From an uncultured Acidobacteriota bacterium (GTDB taxonomy: Bacteria; Acidobacteriota; Terriglobia; Terriglobales; Acidobacteriaceae), in the NCBI GenBank assembly GCA_903832055.1, contig CAILAC010000017.1, positions 124,001-188,000 of the forward strand: a stretch of 64,000 bases of DNA, in the 5' to 3' direction. How positions within the stretch are numbered: position 1 is the first letter of the stretch; every line of letters starts with the position of its first letter. Shown in pieces: positions 45,446-55,145 of this stretch. The position numbers and the translations under genes are program-made. Below the pieces are notes generated by a model that was given only the letters and a program-made list of their open reading frames with translations, searched no databases and was not told the origin of the DNA.

Positions 45446-46459
45446 ATGAAAGCACTGGTACTGCAACAGCCCGGCGAAGCCGCCGTTGAGACGGTCGCGG
45501 ATGTTGCCCACATGGAAGGAAATGTGCTGCTGAAAGTCCGTCGCGTCGGCCTCTGCGGCAGCGACCTCAACTCCTTTCGCGGCAAAAACCCCATGGTCAC
45601 CTTCCCCCGCATCCCGGGGCATGAAGTTGCCGCTACCGTCGTCGAATCGAGCCGCACCCATCCTCAGTTCGCCGCCGGGGTCAACGTAACGCTGTCGCCC
45701 TACACGCAGTGTGGCAAATGCCCCTCCTGCCTGCGCGGCCGCCCGAACGCTTGCCAGTTCAACGAAACTCTCGGCGTGCAGCGCGACGGCGCGCTCGCCG
45801 AATACATCTCTGTGCCGCCGGAAAAGCTGTACCTCGCCAACCTCAATCTCAAGGAACTGTGCATTGTCGAGCCGCTCACCGTAGGCTTCCACGCCGTGGC
45901 TCGTGGCCGTGTGACAGGGGAGGATGTTGTGGCTATCATCGGGTGCGGCGGCGTGGGCCTGGGAGCCGTAGCAGCCTCAGGCTTCCGCAAAGCACGCACG
46001 ATTGCCATCGATGTAGACGAAACCAAGCTCGCCCTGGCATTAAAATCCGGGGCCACCGACACCATCAACACTACCCGCGAGGACCTGCACGAGAGGCTAC
46101 AAGAGCTTACCGGCGGCCGCGGTCCCGACGTCATCATCGAAGCCATCGGGCTGCCCCAGACCTTTCGCGCGGCCGTCGAAGAGGTCGCCTTCACCGGCCG
46201 TGTTGTGTACATCGGCTACGCCAAAGAGCCCGTTGCGTATGAAACCCGGCTCTTCGTTCAGAAAGAGTTGGACATTCTTGGCTCGCGGAACGCCCTCCCC
46301 GGAGACTTCCGCGAAGTCATCCGCATGCTTGAAGAGGGTCGCTTCCCGGTCGACCAGGCCGTCAGCAACATCGCCTCCCTCGACGAAGCGCCCGCGCTGC
46401 TCAAAGCCTGGAGCCAGAACCCCGCCGCCTTCACCAAGATCATGATTGCGCTGGACTAA
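45446..46459 (+). CDS. Zinc-dependent alcohol dehydrogenase (MDR family)
   Basis: CGSDLNSFRGKNPMVTFPRIPGHEVAATVV, CGKCPSCLRGRPNACQ, VAIIGCGGVGLGAVAAS. Confidence 0.9.
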   Translation: MKALVLQQPGEAAVETVADVAHMEGNVLLKVRRVGLCGSDLNSFRGKNPMVTFPRIPGHEVAATVVESSRTHPQFAAGVNVTLSPYTQCGKCPSCLRGRPNACQFNETLGVQRDGALAEYISVPPEKLYLANLNLKELCIVEPLTVGFHAVARGRVTGEDVVAIIGCGGVGLGAVAASGFRKARTIAIDVDETKLALALKSGATDTINTTREDLHERLQELTGGRGPDVIIEAIGLPQTFRAAVEEVAFTGRVVYIGYAKEPVAYETRLFVQKELDILGSRNALPGDFREVIRMLEEGRFPVDQAVSNIASLDEAPALLKAWSQNPAAFTKIMIALD

Positions 46460-47097
46460 CGCCGGAGTGGCTCATCCTGAGCATTCAGACCCGACCCTGC
46501 ACAAAGGTGGAATAGGCATGCCACGCCGGTCACCACACTTCATCTGAAGTACTATTCCCCACACGTTACTTCAGGGTGGATGCTCAATGAATCAAGTGAG
46601 CGCCTATTACCGGTGCTGGGAGTGTCTAAAGTCATGCGTGAGCTGATCACCGTCCTGCTGTTTGCAGTCTTCCTGTTATCACCCTCTGCCATTGCGTCGT
46701 TCTGCGCCAGTGAGCGAAGACTCTTCCGTTCCCGCGCCAACAACAACTGCCCGGCCATTGACCGCCGCGACCCGCGTTGAGCGCCAGATGTCTGCCTGAA
46801 GAATGACGCAACAAGAGACACCCCACGAGGTGATGAACCTTGTGGTGTTCCAGTTTTTGAACCAATCCGTCAACCGGCGACGTTTGCGTGCAGCTTTGGC
46901 ATAAAGTCCGTTGCTTGTCTCCTCACCGGTGAAATTCCCGCGTTGTCCAAGCCCGGCATTGTAAAACTGAAAGAAGTGGCACGACGCGCGGGTGATGGAG
47001 CGGAAGAACTGCGCCGGGCTCCCTCAGCGGATTGCTGACGGAACCCAGGGTGAAATGCTGCAGTTCCACTGGAAAGAATTTCTTGAAGGAAGACTCG

Positions 47098-47952
47098 ATG
47101 CATCTATTGGTTTTTGAGAAGCGTATCTGTTCGATTCTGGTTGGAGTCGTGGCTCTGTTGACCATCTCGGCGCAGGCCCACTGCGCTGATTTCAAGGACG
47201 TTCCCTATCGCACCGTTGATGGTGTGACGCTGACTCTGGACGCACATATCCCGGACGGAAAAGGGCCTTTTGCCGCCGCCATTCTGGTGCATGGCGGGGG
47301 TTGGGTGGCGGGGGACAAGCAGGAGTACATCAACTTTCTCTTTGAGCCGCTTGCCGATGCCGGCTTTGCCTGGTTCAGCATCAATTACCGGCTGGCTCCG
47401 AAGTACACGTTTCCAGCGGACGCCGAGGATGTGCGAGCCGCTGTTGTGTGGGTCAAGGCGCATGCGGCCGAGTACTCGGTGGATGCGAAGCGTGTTGCGC
47501 TGATTGGCGAGTCCGCAGGAGGGCACCTGGTATCTCTGGTGGGTGCTGAGCCCAGCGAGGCTACGCGGGTGGCGGCGGTGGTCTCAATGTATGGCGTGCA
47601 TGACTTTGTTGCTGCAGCGGTGGAGTGGAAGCCTCTTCCGGAGGAGCTGTACCAGCTGTTTGGCATCAAGGCAGTGGATGCACGGACCATGCCACTGCTG
47701 GCCAAGGCCTCACCCGTGCTGCTGGTACGCAAAGACATGCCACCCTACCTGCTGATGCATGGCACGAAGGACGAAGATGTGCCGTACGAGCAGTCCGTCG
47801 AGATGTGTTCAGCGATGAAAGATGCCGGGGCGCACTGCGAACTGATCTCGCTGGAGGGCGCGCCGCATGGCATGGACCATTGGGAGCCACGGCCTGAACT
47901 CCACTGGTATAAGAAAGCCCTTACGGACTGGCTCCGCAAGACTCTCCAATAG
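47098..47952 (+). CDS. Secreted alpha/beta hydrolase (esterase/lipase family)
   Basis: Signal peptide; AAILVHGGGWVAGD (HGGGW), VALIGESAGGHLVSLVG (GESAGG), HGTKDEDVPYEQ. Confidence 0.9.
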   Translation: MHLLVFEKRICSILVGVVALLTISAQAHCADFKDVPYRTVDGVTLTLDAHIPDGKGPFAAAILVHGGGWVAGDKQEYINFLFEPLADAGFAWFSINYRLAPKYTFPADAEDVRAAVVWVKAHAAEYSVDAKRVALIGESAGGHLVSLVGAEPSEATRVAAVVSMYGVHDFVAAAVEWKPLPEELYQLFGIKAVDARTMPLLAKASPVLLVRKDMPPYLLMHGTKDEDVPYEQSVEMCSAMKDAGAHCELISLEGAPHGMDHWEPRPELHWYKKALTDWLRKTLQ

Positions 47953-47955
47953 CAA

Positions 47956-49296
47956 CTACTGCGGCAATCCGTTCGCCTCCACGGTTACCCGCAGTGACAC
48001 GCTGCCGAGCGACGATCCGTCGCCCTCAGCCTTCCACTCCAGCGTCTGCCAGCTTTCCTTTGCCAGACCCGTCGGCGGTGTCAGAGTTAGCTGAATTGGC
48101 CATGCATCGTGGGCCGGCACCGTCAGCGTCGTTACCTCCGGCTTCTCGGACCAGCCCTCAGGCAGCGCAGCATGCAACGTAAACTGCCGGGGTTTGTCGG
48201 AGTCATTCCGCAAGACGAGCGGTACCCAAAGCGTCTCGCCGGGTGCCACCTGAGCCTGCGGCGGGAAGAGCGCTGCCAGTGGCGCTAGTCCATGCGCAGG
48301 CCAGAAGGCGCGGTAGAACGCCCATGGCCCGCCGAGTTCCAGCTGGACATCTGGTGTGGGCGGCTCGTAGCCGCGTGGTTTGGCATAGGCGACAGCCCCA
48401 TCCGTGATGCCTTCGAATACATCTCCGGTGACCGACGCCGGCACCAGCGACTTGCCAAAGATCAATTGCACGGGAGTTTCAGTGAATTGCTTCAGAGTGG
48501 CCTCGGTAAAGTCGTCTTGTGTCTTGTAGAACCGCCAGGAGGTTGCCGCGACCGCAGCAAAGGAAACTCCGCGCGAGGGAGAGATGGCATTCGACGGATA
48601 CTCCGGCCCTTTGCCCCTGGCAAACTCCAGATGGGTCGCATCAGAGAAGAAGTAGATCTTTTTGGGCTGCCACGGACGAAGACCTTCGCCGTAGTTGTTG
48701 ATGCTGACCCGATTGCGCGGAGCCTCAAGCTGTTCAGGGAAGGCGAGGCGGTCAGCGGCCAGATCAAAGGCCTCGTTGGCCAGTACAGAAGCACCCTGGT
48801 GATCTTCGTGGTTTTCTCCCACAACGTAGTCGGGTAGCCAGGTGAGCACGACTTCGGGCCGGGTGAGGCGCACGATGCGCACCACCTGCTCCAGCGCTTC
48901 CCCGTGGCCCCATGCCTCCAGCGAACGCAGCACATCCGCGCCGGGCGTATCCGAGCCGGGCAGCAGCCACACGTTCTCTACCCCATAGGAACCCAGAGCC
49001 TTGCGGGCCTCGATCTCTCGCACCTGCTTGAGCACGCGCGACTGCTCCAGGCCGATGGCGTTGCCGCCAGAGTTGCCATGCGTCATGTAAACCACGGCTA
49101 CGCGCTTGTGCTCAAGTTCAATGGCGCGAGCCAGGTAGGAGGCGACTTCAATGTCGTCATCCGGATGGCCCACGACAAGCAGAATGTCCGCTTTGTAGCG
49201 GGGGTCAGGCTCGGGGAGGGTTATGGTTTGCCCTGGCGCGCACACAGCCAGGCCAGTACAGGCCCACAGAGCCAGGACTCTGACGAAATTCTTCAT
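47956..49296 (-). CDS. PIG-L family deacetylase, secreted
   Basis: DILLVVGHPDDDIEVASYLARAIELEHKRVAVVYMTHGNSGGN; PDYVVGENHEDH. Confidence 0.88.
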   Translation of the reverse strand: MKNFVRVLALWACTGLAVCAPGQTITLPEPDPRYKADILLVVGHPDDDIEVASYLARAIELEHKRVAVVYMTHGNSGGNAIGLEQSRVLKQVREIEARKALGSYGVENVWLLPGSDTPGADVLRSLEAWGHGEALEQVVRIVRLTRPEVVLTWLPDYVVGENHEDHQGASVLANEAFDLAADRLAFPEQLEAPRNRVSINNYGEGLRPWQPKKIYFFSDATHLEFARGKGPEYPSNAISPSRGVSFAAVAATSWRFYKTQDDFTEATLKQFTETPVQLIFGKSLVPASVTGDVFEGITDGAVAYAKPRGYEPPTPDVQLELGGPWAFYRAFWPAHGLAPLAALFPPQAQVAPGETLWVPLVLRNDSDKPRQFTLHAALPEGWSEKPEVTTLTVPAHDAWPIQLTLTPPTGLAKESWQTLEWKAEGDGSSLGSVSLRVTVEANGLPQ

Positions 49297-49314
49297 GACT
49301 TTCCTGCTTTCCAT

Positions 49315-52300
49315 CTAGAAGCGCAGGTGCAGGCCAAACTGCATCTGCCGCATGGGGTCCGCCGTTGAGGTAATCTGCCCGGCGCCGGACTGATCCACAA
49401 CGTTACCGGGCTGGCCGAGATTGACGTGGTTGAAGACGTTGAAGTTTTCCCAGTGGAACTCCAGCGTTTTGCCTTCGACAATCGTAAACGTCTTGGCAAG
49501 CGACAGGTTGAAAACCACCTCGGCTGGTCCCCGCAGGCTGTTGCGACGGACGGTGCCATCGCGATAAGGCTGCTGCGGCGCAGTATAAGCCGCAGGATTA
49601 AACCACAGGTCCCGGTTGGGATGCGACACGTGAGGGCTGCCGACCTGGTCAGGACGCACATTGTTGAAATCAGCATTCACGCTGGAGGTGTTCGAGACGT
49701 TTACCGTAAACGGCCGACCGGAAGCGAGGTTGGTGATGCCGTTGAAGACCCAGTCACCCACCAGCAGATTCAGCGGGCGGCTGGCATGGCTCAGGATGCG
49801 ATGTCCGGAGCCGATAGGCAGTTGCCACACGTTCGAGATGGCCAGGGAGTGTGTGCGGTCAAAATTTGCCGAACCGTGATCGGCGCGGAAGTTCAGGTTG
49901 TTGTCGTAGACGCTGCCGTACTCCGTGTTGTCCAGCGCATGGCCATAGGAATAGGCGACGAGCAGGTCCAGCCCATGACTGGCCTTCTTTTGCAACTTGA
50001 CCTGCAATCCGTTGTAGCTTGAGTTGTCACAGTTGCAGGTTGAGTACAAGCCCTGGGTGAGGCTGAACTTCTGATAGTAGAGGCGGCGTGAGTTGAAGTC
50101 TCCCGCCCCTGGCGCAGCCTGGTTCACATTCGCATTCACATAGAGGTGGCGACCGCCGTTGCCCACGTACGAGGCCTCCAGCGACAGGGTTGAGCTGAAC
50201 TCGTGCTGAACGGCGAGGTTCCAGAACTCGACCAGCGGCACGCGGTAGGAACTCGGCGGATTGAAGAAGAAGTACACCTGCAAGCCATCCGGCAGCGGAT
50301 AGCGACCGCTGGAGGGAATTGGCAGTGAAGCCGGCAGCGGTGGCCCATCAAAGAGATTGAAGACCGATGCGTACGAGCTGTCGGGGTTGATCTGCTGCGG
50401 AATGGTGATGGGAGCGTCGTACTCCGGCGACTGGCCGAAGACAGCTCCCAATCCTGATGGAGTAAAGCTGCGCCCATACCCGGCGCGAATTACGGTGTTG
50501 GCACGGAGCTGGTAAGCGATGCCGATGCGCGGAGCAAAGCCGATGTTGTACGGCTTAACGCCCATGTTTGATGCGACAGTGCCGATGCCTGCGGCCAGCA
50601 GATCGCCGGTGTTGGGGTCAAAACTGCCGGCTCCGCCCGGGCTGGCCGCCGTCTGGGGAAGGTAGTTCTCGTAGCGCACTCCATAGTTCACTGTCAGTTT
50701 CGGTGTTGCACGCCAGGAGTCCTGCACAAAGGAGAAGAGCCGCGTCTGGCGTAGTCCCGCATGGTAGTGGGCCCCGGTAAAGTAGCGTACAAACTGGTTG
50801 GGCACACCCAGCAGAAAGGAACCAAGCGCTGCACCCGTGGCTGCGCCGGAGTTGACGCCCAAAGCGTCGACATCCGCGTTACCCGTGCCTGAATCGACGA
50901 ATGTGATCTCGCCGGCGCGATGACTGTCACTGGGGATGCGCTGCTGCTGCAACCGGCGCAGATCCACGCCCCAGACAATCGTGTGATTACCGGCGGTCTT
51001 GGTCCAGTTGCTGACAAACTGGAAGTGGTTCTCCGTTTCCTTCAGCGGGCAATTGCACTGGTTCACGCCGTTGGCATAGCCAAAGTTGAAGCCGCCGTTG
51101 CCATTGATGTAGAAAGCCGGCATGCCACTTGTCTCCTGGGTGCCGAGATTCAGTCCGGGGATACCAGAGTCGGTGGCCGGCGTAGTGCCCAATGCGTTCG
51201 GCTGGGTGCGGATACGGTAGCGATAGAAGCCGAGCCGTGTTTCAGCCACCAGGGACGGCGAGAAAACATAGGAGTGGCCGATAGCCACACTCTGGTTTCG
51301 GGCATTGGAGGCGCCGGAAAAGGCTGAACCGTTCAGAGCGGGGCCACCGGCGAGGTCACCGTAAGCTCCGGGAGCCTGCTTGGTAAAGTCGCTGATTGTG
51401 TAGCGGCCAAACAGATGTGAACGGTTTGAAATCGTCGCATCTACCCGGATATCGCCCTGGTCGTTGTTGAATGAATCGATCCCTTTGCCCAGGTAGTTGT
51501 TGGCGATCGAGCCGGGGTCGCCGTAGTTGGCGGCCGGAATGTACTGGAGCAGCTTGGTGATGGGTTGCGGGACGGAGGGCAAGATATTCGGCTGGCCGGC
51601 GCTCGTAATGGCAAGCCTGCCGGTACCGTCGGGGTTGCCAGTGGTCGGGTCAAAAATCATGCCAGTCTGCGCTGGAATGCTGGAACCTTCCGTGGTGTTG
51701 ACGAGCAGCGCGTTTCCGCACGTCGTTGACGAGGTAGTACCGTCTGCGCAGAAGTAGTCGCCCAGGAGCGCCTGCAAGTTGCCCGAGTGCTCCGCCTCGG
51801 TCGGTACCGTGGTGACAACCGGCGCGCCAGTGTGACGGCGCGTACCCTGATAGTCGGCAAAGGCAAACAATCTGTCCTTGCGAATCGGGGCACCCAGTGA
51901 GCCGCCAAACTCATTCCAATGAAGCGGAAGGGTGCCGGCAAAAGGATCGCTGGCATCAAACTGACCGTTGCGCAGATATTCAAAGAGCGTACCGTGCCAT
52001 TGGTTGGTGCCGGAGCGCGTTGTTGCCTGCATCAGCGCGCCTGCTACGGAACCAAACTCAGCGTCATAATTGCTGGTTGTTACCTTGAATTCTTCCAGCG
52101 AGTCAATGTTGGGGTTGATTACGGCGATTCCCAAGCCTGAACTGTTGTTTTCCGTGCCATCCAGCAGGAAGCCGTTGTGAGTGAACTGCTGGCCATTGGC
52201 CGAGAACTGGATTCCACCCTGCGGGTTCTCTGCCGAAGAATGCTGCCAGTCGTTCATCTGCGTGCCGGGAATGGTGAGAGTCAGTTGCGTAACGTTGCGG

Positions 52301-52746
52301 TCCAGAATTGGCAGGCTCTGCAACTCTGTGCGGCTGAGGATGGTGCTCACATCGGCACGATCCGTCTTCAGCAGGGGCACCTCGTCGGTCACCGTTACCA
52401 CCGTCTCTGCCTTGCCCACCTTGAGAGAGGCGTTTACCTCGGTGGACGCGTCAACATGGACATCCACAGTGGTTTCAAAGCTGGAAAAACCCTCAGCCTC
52501 GATGCGCACTCGATATCGGCCAGCCAGCAAGCGGCCCTCGAGGAAGTTGCCGAAGTCGTTGCTCCGCGATGTACTCACCGTTCCTCGGTCAAGGTCAGTG
52601 ACACTCACCAGCACGTTCGCCAGAGATGCTCCGTTCGGGTCGCTGACATGCCCAAGAATCTTTCCGGACACAGCCTGCGCCAATGCGCCCAGTGGTGCAG
52701 CGAGTGCCAGAGAGAGGAGAATTACGAATCTGGAAAACTTCTTCAA
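49315..52746 (-). CDS. TonB-dependent receptor, Oar-like with carboxypeptidase regulatory-like N-terminus
   Basis: GKILGHVSDPNGASLANVLVSVTDLDRGT...; plug-like LSRTELQSLPILDRNVTQL; C-terminal LHLRF; AAGGAG upstream of TTG at 52746. Confidence 0.9.
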   Translation of the reverse strand: MKKFSRFVILLSLALAAPLGALAQAVSGKILGHVSDPNGASLANVLVSVTDLDRGTVSTSRSNDFGNFLEGRLLAGRYRVRIEAEGFSSFETTVDVHVDASTEVNASLKVGKAETVVTVTDEVPLLKTDRADVSTILSRTELQSLPILDRNVTQLTLTIPGTQMNDWQHSSAENPQGGIQFSANGQQFTHNGFLLDGTENNSSGLGIAVINPNIDSLEEFKVTTSNYDAEFGSVAGALMQATTRSGTNQWHGTLFEYLRNGQFDASDPFAGTLPLHWNEFGGSLGAPIRKDRLFAFADYQGTRRHTGAPVVTTVPTEAEHSGNLQALLGDYFCADGTTSSTTCGNALLVNTTEGSSIPAQTGMIFDPTTGNPDGTGRLAITSAGQPNILPSVPQPITKLLQYIPAANYGDPGSIANNYLGKGIDSFNNDQGDIRVDATISNRSHLFGRYTISDFTKQAPGAYGDLAGGPALNGSAFSGASNARNQSVAIGHSYVFSPSLVAETRLGFYRYRIRTQPNALGTTPATDSGIPGLNLGTQETSGMPAFYINGNGGFNFGYANGVNQCNCPLKETENHFQFVSNWTKTAGNHTIVWGVDLRRLQQQRIPSDSHRAGEITFVDSGTGNADVDALGVNSGAATGAALGSFLLGVPNQFVRYFTGAHYHAGLRQTRLFSFVQDSWRATPKLTVNYGVRYENYLPQTAASPGGAGSFDPNTGDLLAAGIGTVASNMGVKPYNIGFAPRIGIAYQLRANTVIRAGYGRSFTPSGLGAVFGQSPEYDAPITIPQQINPDSSYASVFNLFDGPPLPASLPIPSSGRYPLPDGLQVYFFFNPPSSYRVPLVEFWNLAVQHEFSSTLSLEASYVGNGGRHLYVNANVNQAAPGAGDFNSRRLYYQKFSLTQGLYSTCNCDNSSYNGLQVKLQKKASHGLDLLVAYSYGHALDNTEYGSVYDNNLNFRADHGSANFDRTHSLAISNVWQLPIGSGHRILSHASRPLNLLVGDWVFNGITNLASGRPFTVNVSNTSSVNADFNNVRPDQVGSPHVSHPNRDLWFNPAAYTAPQQPYRDGTVRRNSLRGPAEVVFNLSLAKTFTIVEGKTLEFHWENFNVFNHVNLGQPGNVVDQSGAGQITSTADPMRQMQFGLHLRF

Positions 52747-52937
52747 CTTTGCGCTCCTTACATGGCCTCCCAACGGATTGGGATATGCCTACGCTGGTAT
52801 GGCGGATCCGCGAGATCGAGAGACCTTCTGGGGTCCGGCGATTCAGTGACTAACAAAAGAGTTGGGAGGTTGCCCCATGAGCCAGGGACTCTGGACTCAT
52901 CCGAAAAAGCAGGTGGAGTGAACCACTGTCCTGGAAG

Positions 52938-52965
52938 ATTGTAGAGTCTATCTTGCCACCTCCAA
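52938..52965 (-). promoter_or_regulatory. Candidate sigma70-like promoter for the TonB receptor (TTGGAG-N16-TACAAT)
   Basis: Read on reverse strand about 200 bp upstream of the start. Confidence 0.35.
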
Positions 52966-53459
52966 AGAGACATCTGCGTGGGCTGTTGTCGGGGGAATAC
53001 AAACCCGGTCGCGAAGTGCGCGGAAGCTCAGGACGGAAAACAGATCAATCGCTCCACCTCACACACAACACGACCCGCTTACGCGGGCTGCGAAGCGGGC
53101 CTGTTTGGAAGGGATTCAATCGAACCCAGGGAACCTGAGAGAGATTCGATACAACAGGCTAGATTCGCATGCTGACTACACAATTGCGACAACAACGCTT
53201 GTTGGGGTTGGACTTCATAAACTCTAAATTATCCACAATTGCATTCCTTGTCAATTGCCTGATCTCAGTGCATGGGAGGCTTCAGCGGTTTCGCACAGAT
53301 GCCGACAGATCGATGTGGAGGTATCTGCGGTTGGTCTTTCGGCTGCAACTGGATGCTCTTTGCCTGCCCCTCTCAACCACCAGCGGATTGTGCATGATGG
53401 GAGAGCGACGCAGCGCCGAATACCGCCATTTCCAATTCACCTGGCACGGCAAAAGCGAC

Positions 53460-53470
53460 TTGTATACAAT
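53460..53470. promoter_or_regulatory. Palindromic TTGTATACAA(T) motif, site 1
   Basis: Perfect 10-bp palindrome upstream of TPR gene; 10-mer TGTATACAAT repeated at 59081. Confidence 0.4.
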
Positions 53471-53674
53471 TTGGTCTCTGGCAGGCGCGTTTGTCCCACT
53501 TTTATGGTGCGCATTTGGAGTTGCTGTATGCCAACATGTACCTGGAAGTGACCACTGCATTGCGCCGGATGGACGGAGGCCTGCATTTCTTCTTTTGAAC
53601 AAGTCCTCCGCCCTGGGAATCCCTGAGAATCACGGAACTGTAGCACCTTGATGAGGGTCCGGAACTCCGTCGTC

Positions 53675-54829
53675 ATGACCACTGATCGCAAACCCGCTGC
53701 ATGCCTGGATAGCTATCGGAATCGGAGCTGCTGGCCATGGCTGTCTTGTTTGTTGGGTCTTATCGCACTTCAACCCATCCATGCGCAGAGCGAGAAGGCA
53801 TCGATTCGCGCCGGCATGCCTCAAGATCAGGGAACTGGTCAGGTATTCGCAGTCTCTACCGAAACAAGAGCGGAGTTGCGGGCAGGTACGGAACTCACCC
53901 GTCAGGGATCTTTTCAGCAAGCGATTCCGCATTTGCTCGCGGCGCAGAGTGGCGGATCAGACACGTATGCGACCGGTGTGAATCTGGGAATCTGTTACCT
54001 GGGGTTGATGCAATACAAAGAGGCGATCAACGCGCTCAATGGCGCTCATTCGGCAGGATTCAATACCGCCGCAGTGAATAATCTGCTGGCCCAGGCATAT
54101 CTCGGGGATGGTCAGTTGAAGTTGGCTTTGACTGCCTTTCAGGCTGCTGCAACGCTGACTCCGAAAGACGAAAAGCTTTACGACTTCATCGCGGATGCGA
54201 GTACCGACCATCAGGACTACGCCTTTGGGCTGCAAGTTACAGAGGCTGGGCTGCGGCAGCTTCCGGACTCGGCGCGCCTTCACTATGAGCGTGCCGTGTT
54301 TCTTGCGCGTCTTGACCGGATGGAGGAGGCAAAGCCAGAGTTCGACAAGGCAGCACAGTTGGCTCCTGGAAGTTATATCGCCAGTCTCGCATTGGTTCAA
54401 AGGCAGATGTATGACGATGATTTTGCGGCGGCCACCAGTCTCCTGCGCGATCTGGTCCGTGCGGGGCATCGAGACTATCAAACGCTCTCTCTGTTGGGTA
54501 CCGTTCTCATGCAAATGGGCGCTTTGCCCGGTGAGCCAGAATTTCTCGAGGCCCAATCGGTGCTGGAGGAATCGGCAAACGATCATCCCAATTACTCAGC
54601 CACACAGATTGCGCTCGGCAAACTATACGAGATGGAACGCCATTTCCCGGAAGCGAGAGATCATCTGGAGCTTGGCCGACGCCTGGAGCCCGCCAACCCC
54701 GCCGTGTATTCGCATCTCGCAAATGTATATCGCAAATTGGGTGACCAGAACAGGGCTCGCGCCATGGTGGAGCAGCTGGGAAGGCTCCTTCTCGAGAAAA
54801 AGTCGTCTTTGTCCGTCTCAGATCGATAA
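53675..54829 (+). CDS. Secreted/periplasmic TPR-repeat protein
   Basis: Signal-like N-terminus; TPR pattern GTELTRQGSFQQAIPHLLAAQ..., NLGICYLGLMQYKEAINAL, ALGKLYEMERHFPEARDHLELGRRLEPANPAVYSHLANVYRKLGDQNRA. Confidence 0.8.
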   Translation: MTTDRKPAACLDSYRNRSCWPWLSCLLGLIALQPIHAQSEKASIRAGMPQDQGTGQVFAVSTETRAELRAGTELTRQGSFQQAIPHLLAAQSGGSDTYATGVNLGICYLGLMQYKEAINALNGAHSAGFNTAAVNNLLAQAYLGDGQLKLALTAFQAAATLTPKDEKLYDFIADASTDHQDYAFGLQVTEAGLRQLPDSARLHYERAVFLARLDRMEEAKPEFDKAAQLAPGSYIASLALVQRQMYDDDFAAATSLLRDLVRAGHRDYQTLSLLGTVLMQMGALPGEPEFLEAQSVLEESANDHPNYSATQIALGKLYEMERHFPEARDHLELGRRLEPANPAVYSHLANVYRKLGDQNRARAMVEQLGRLLLEKKSSLSVSDR

Positions 54830-54933
54830 AAGCGCCCTTGAATCGGAAACATTTGGTGCACGTTGAGACAATTGACTTGAACGTATGCAAAACGATGCAA
54901 GGAATTCATCAGATTTCATGGGACTAATTTTTC

Positions 54934-54962
54934 TTGACAAGAAATACAATTTCGAATACATA
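54934..54962 (+). promoter_or_regulatory. Strong sigma70-like promoter TTGACA-N17-TACATA
   Basis: Consensus -35, 17-nt spacer, good -10, in AT-rich DNA upstream of the TonB receptor at 55146. Confidence 0.65.
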
Positions 54963-55145
54963 TTTAAGCACTGCAATGCCTCAGGCGGGCAGACAGGCAG
55001 GCAGACGAGCCACTAGAAGGACAGTCAACTCAACTTCCTTTTGTTCCCCACAGTCTCCCTCTACTTCTGCATTGGCCCATGTTTCTGGAAATTCGACGGC
55101 GAGAACCACGAGTTAAGAAATCGTTTCAATTTTTGGAGGAATTCT

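Noticed and set aside
43685-45892. 735-aa minus-strand ORF
   Set aside because: Antisense to the clear SDR/KDG kinase/KDPG aldolase genes; composition typical of a high-GC shadow ORF.
52177-52944. 255-aa and 222-aa plus-strand ORFs
   Set aside because: Antisense to the TonB receptor N-terminal region.
53060-53140. Possible tRNA remnant (GGGTTCGATTGAATCCC on the minus strand)
   Set aside because: T-arm-like string does not pair as a 5-bp stem with a 7-nt loop and no cloverleaf can be drawn.
53169-53651. 160-aa plus-strand ORF
   Set aside because: No recognisable domain, odd composition, spans the AT-rich regulatory region; not supported as coding.
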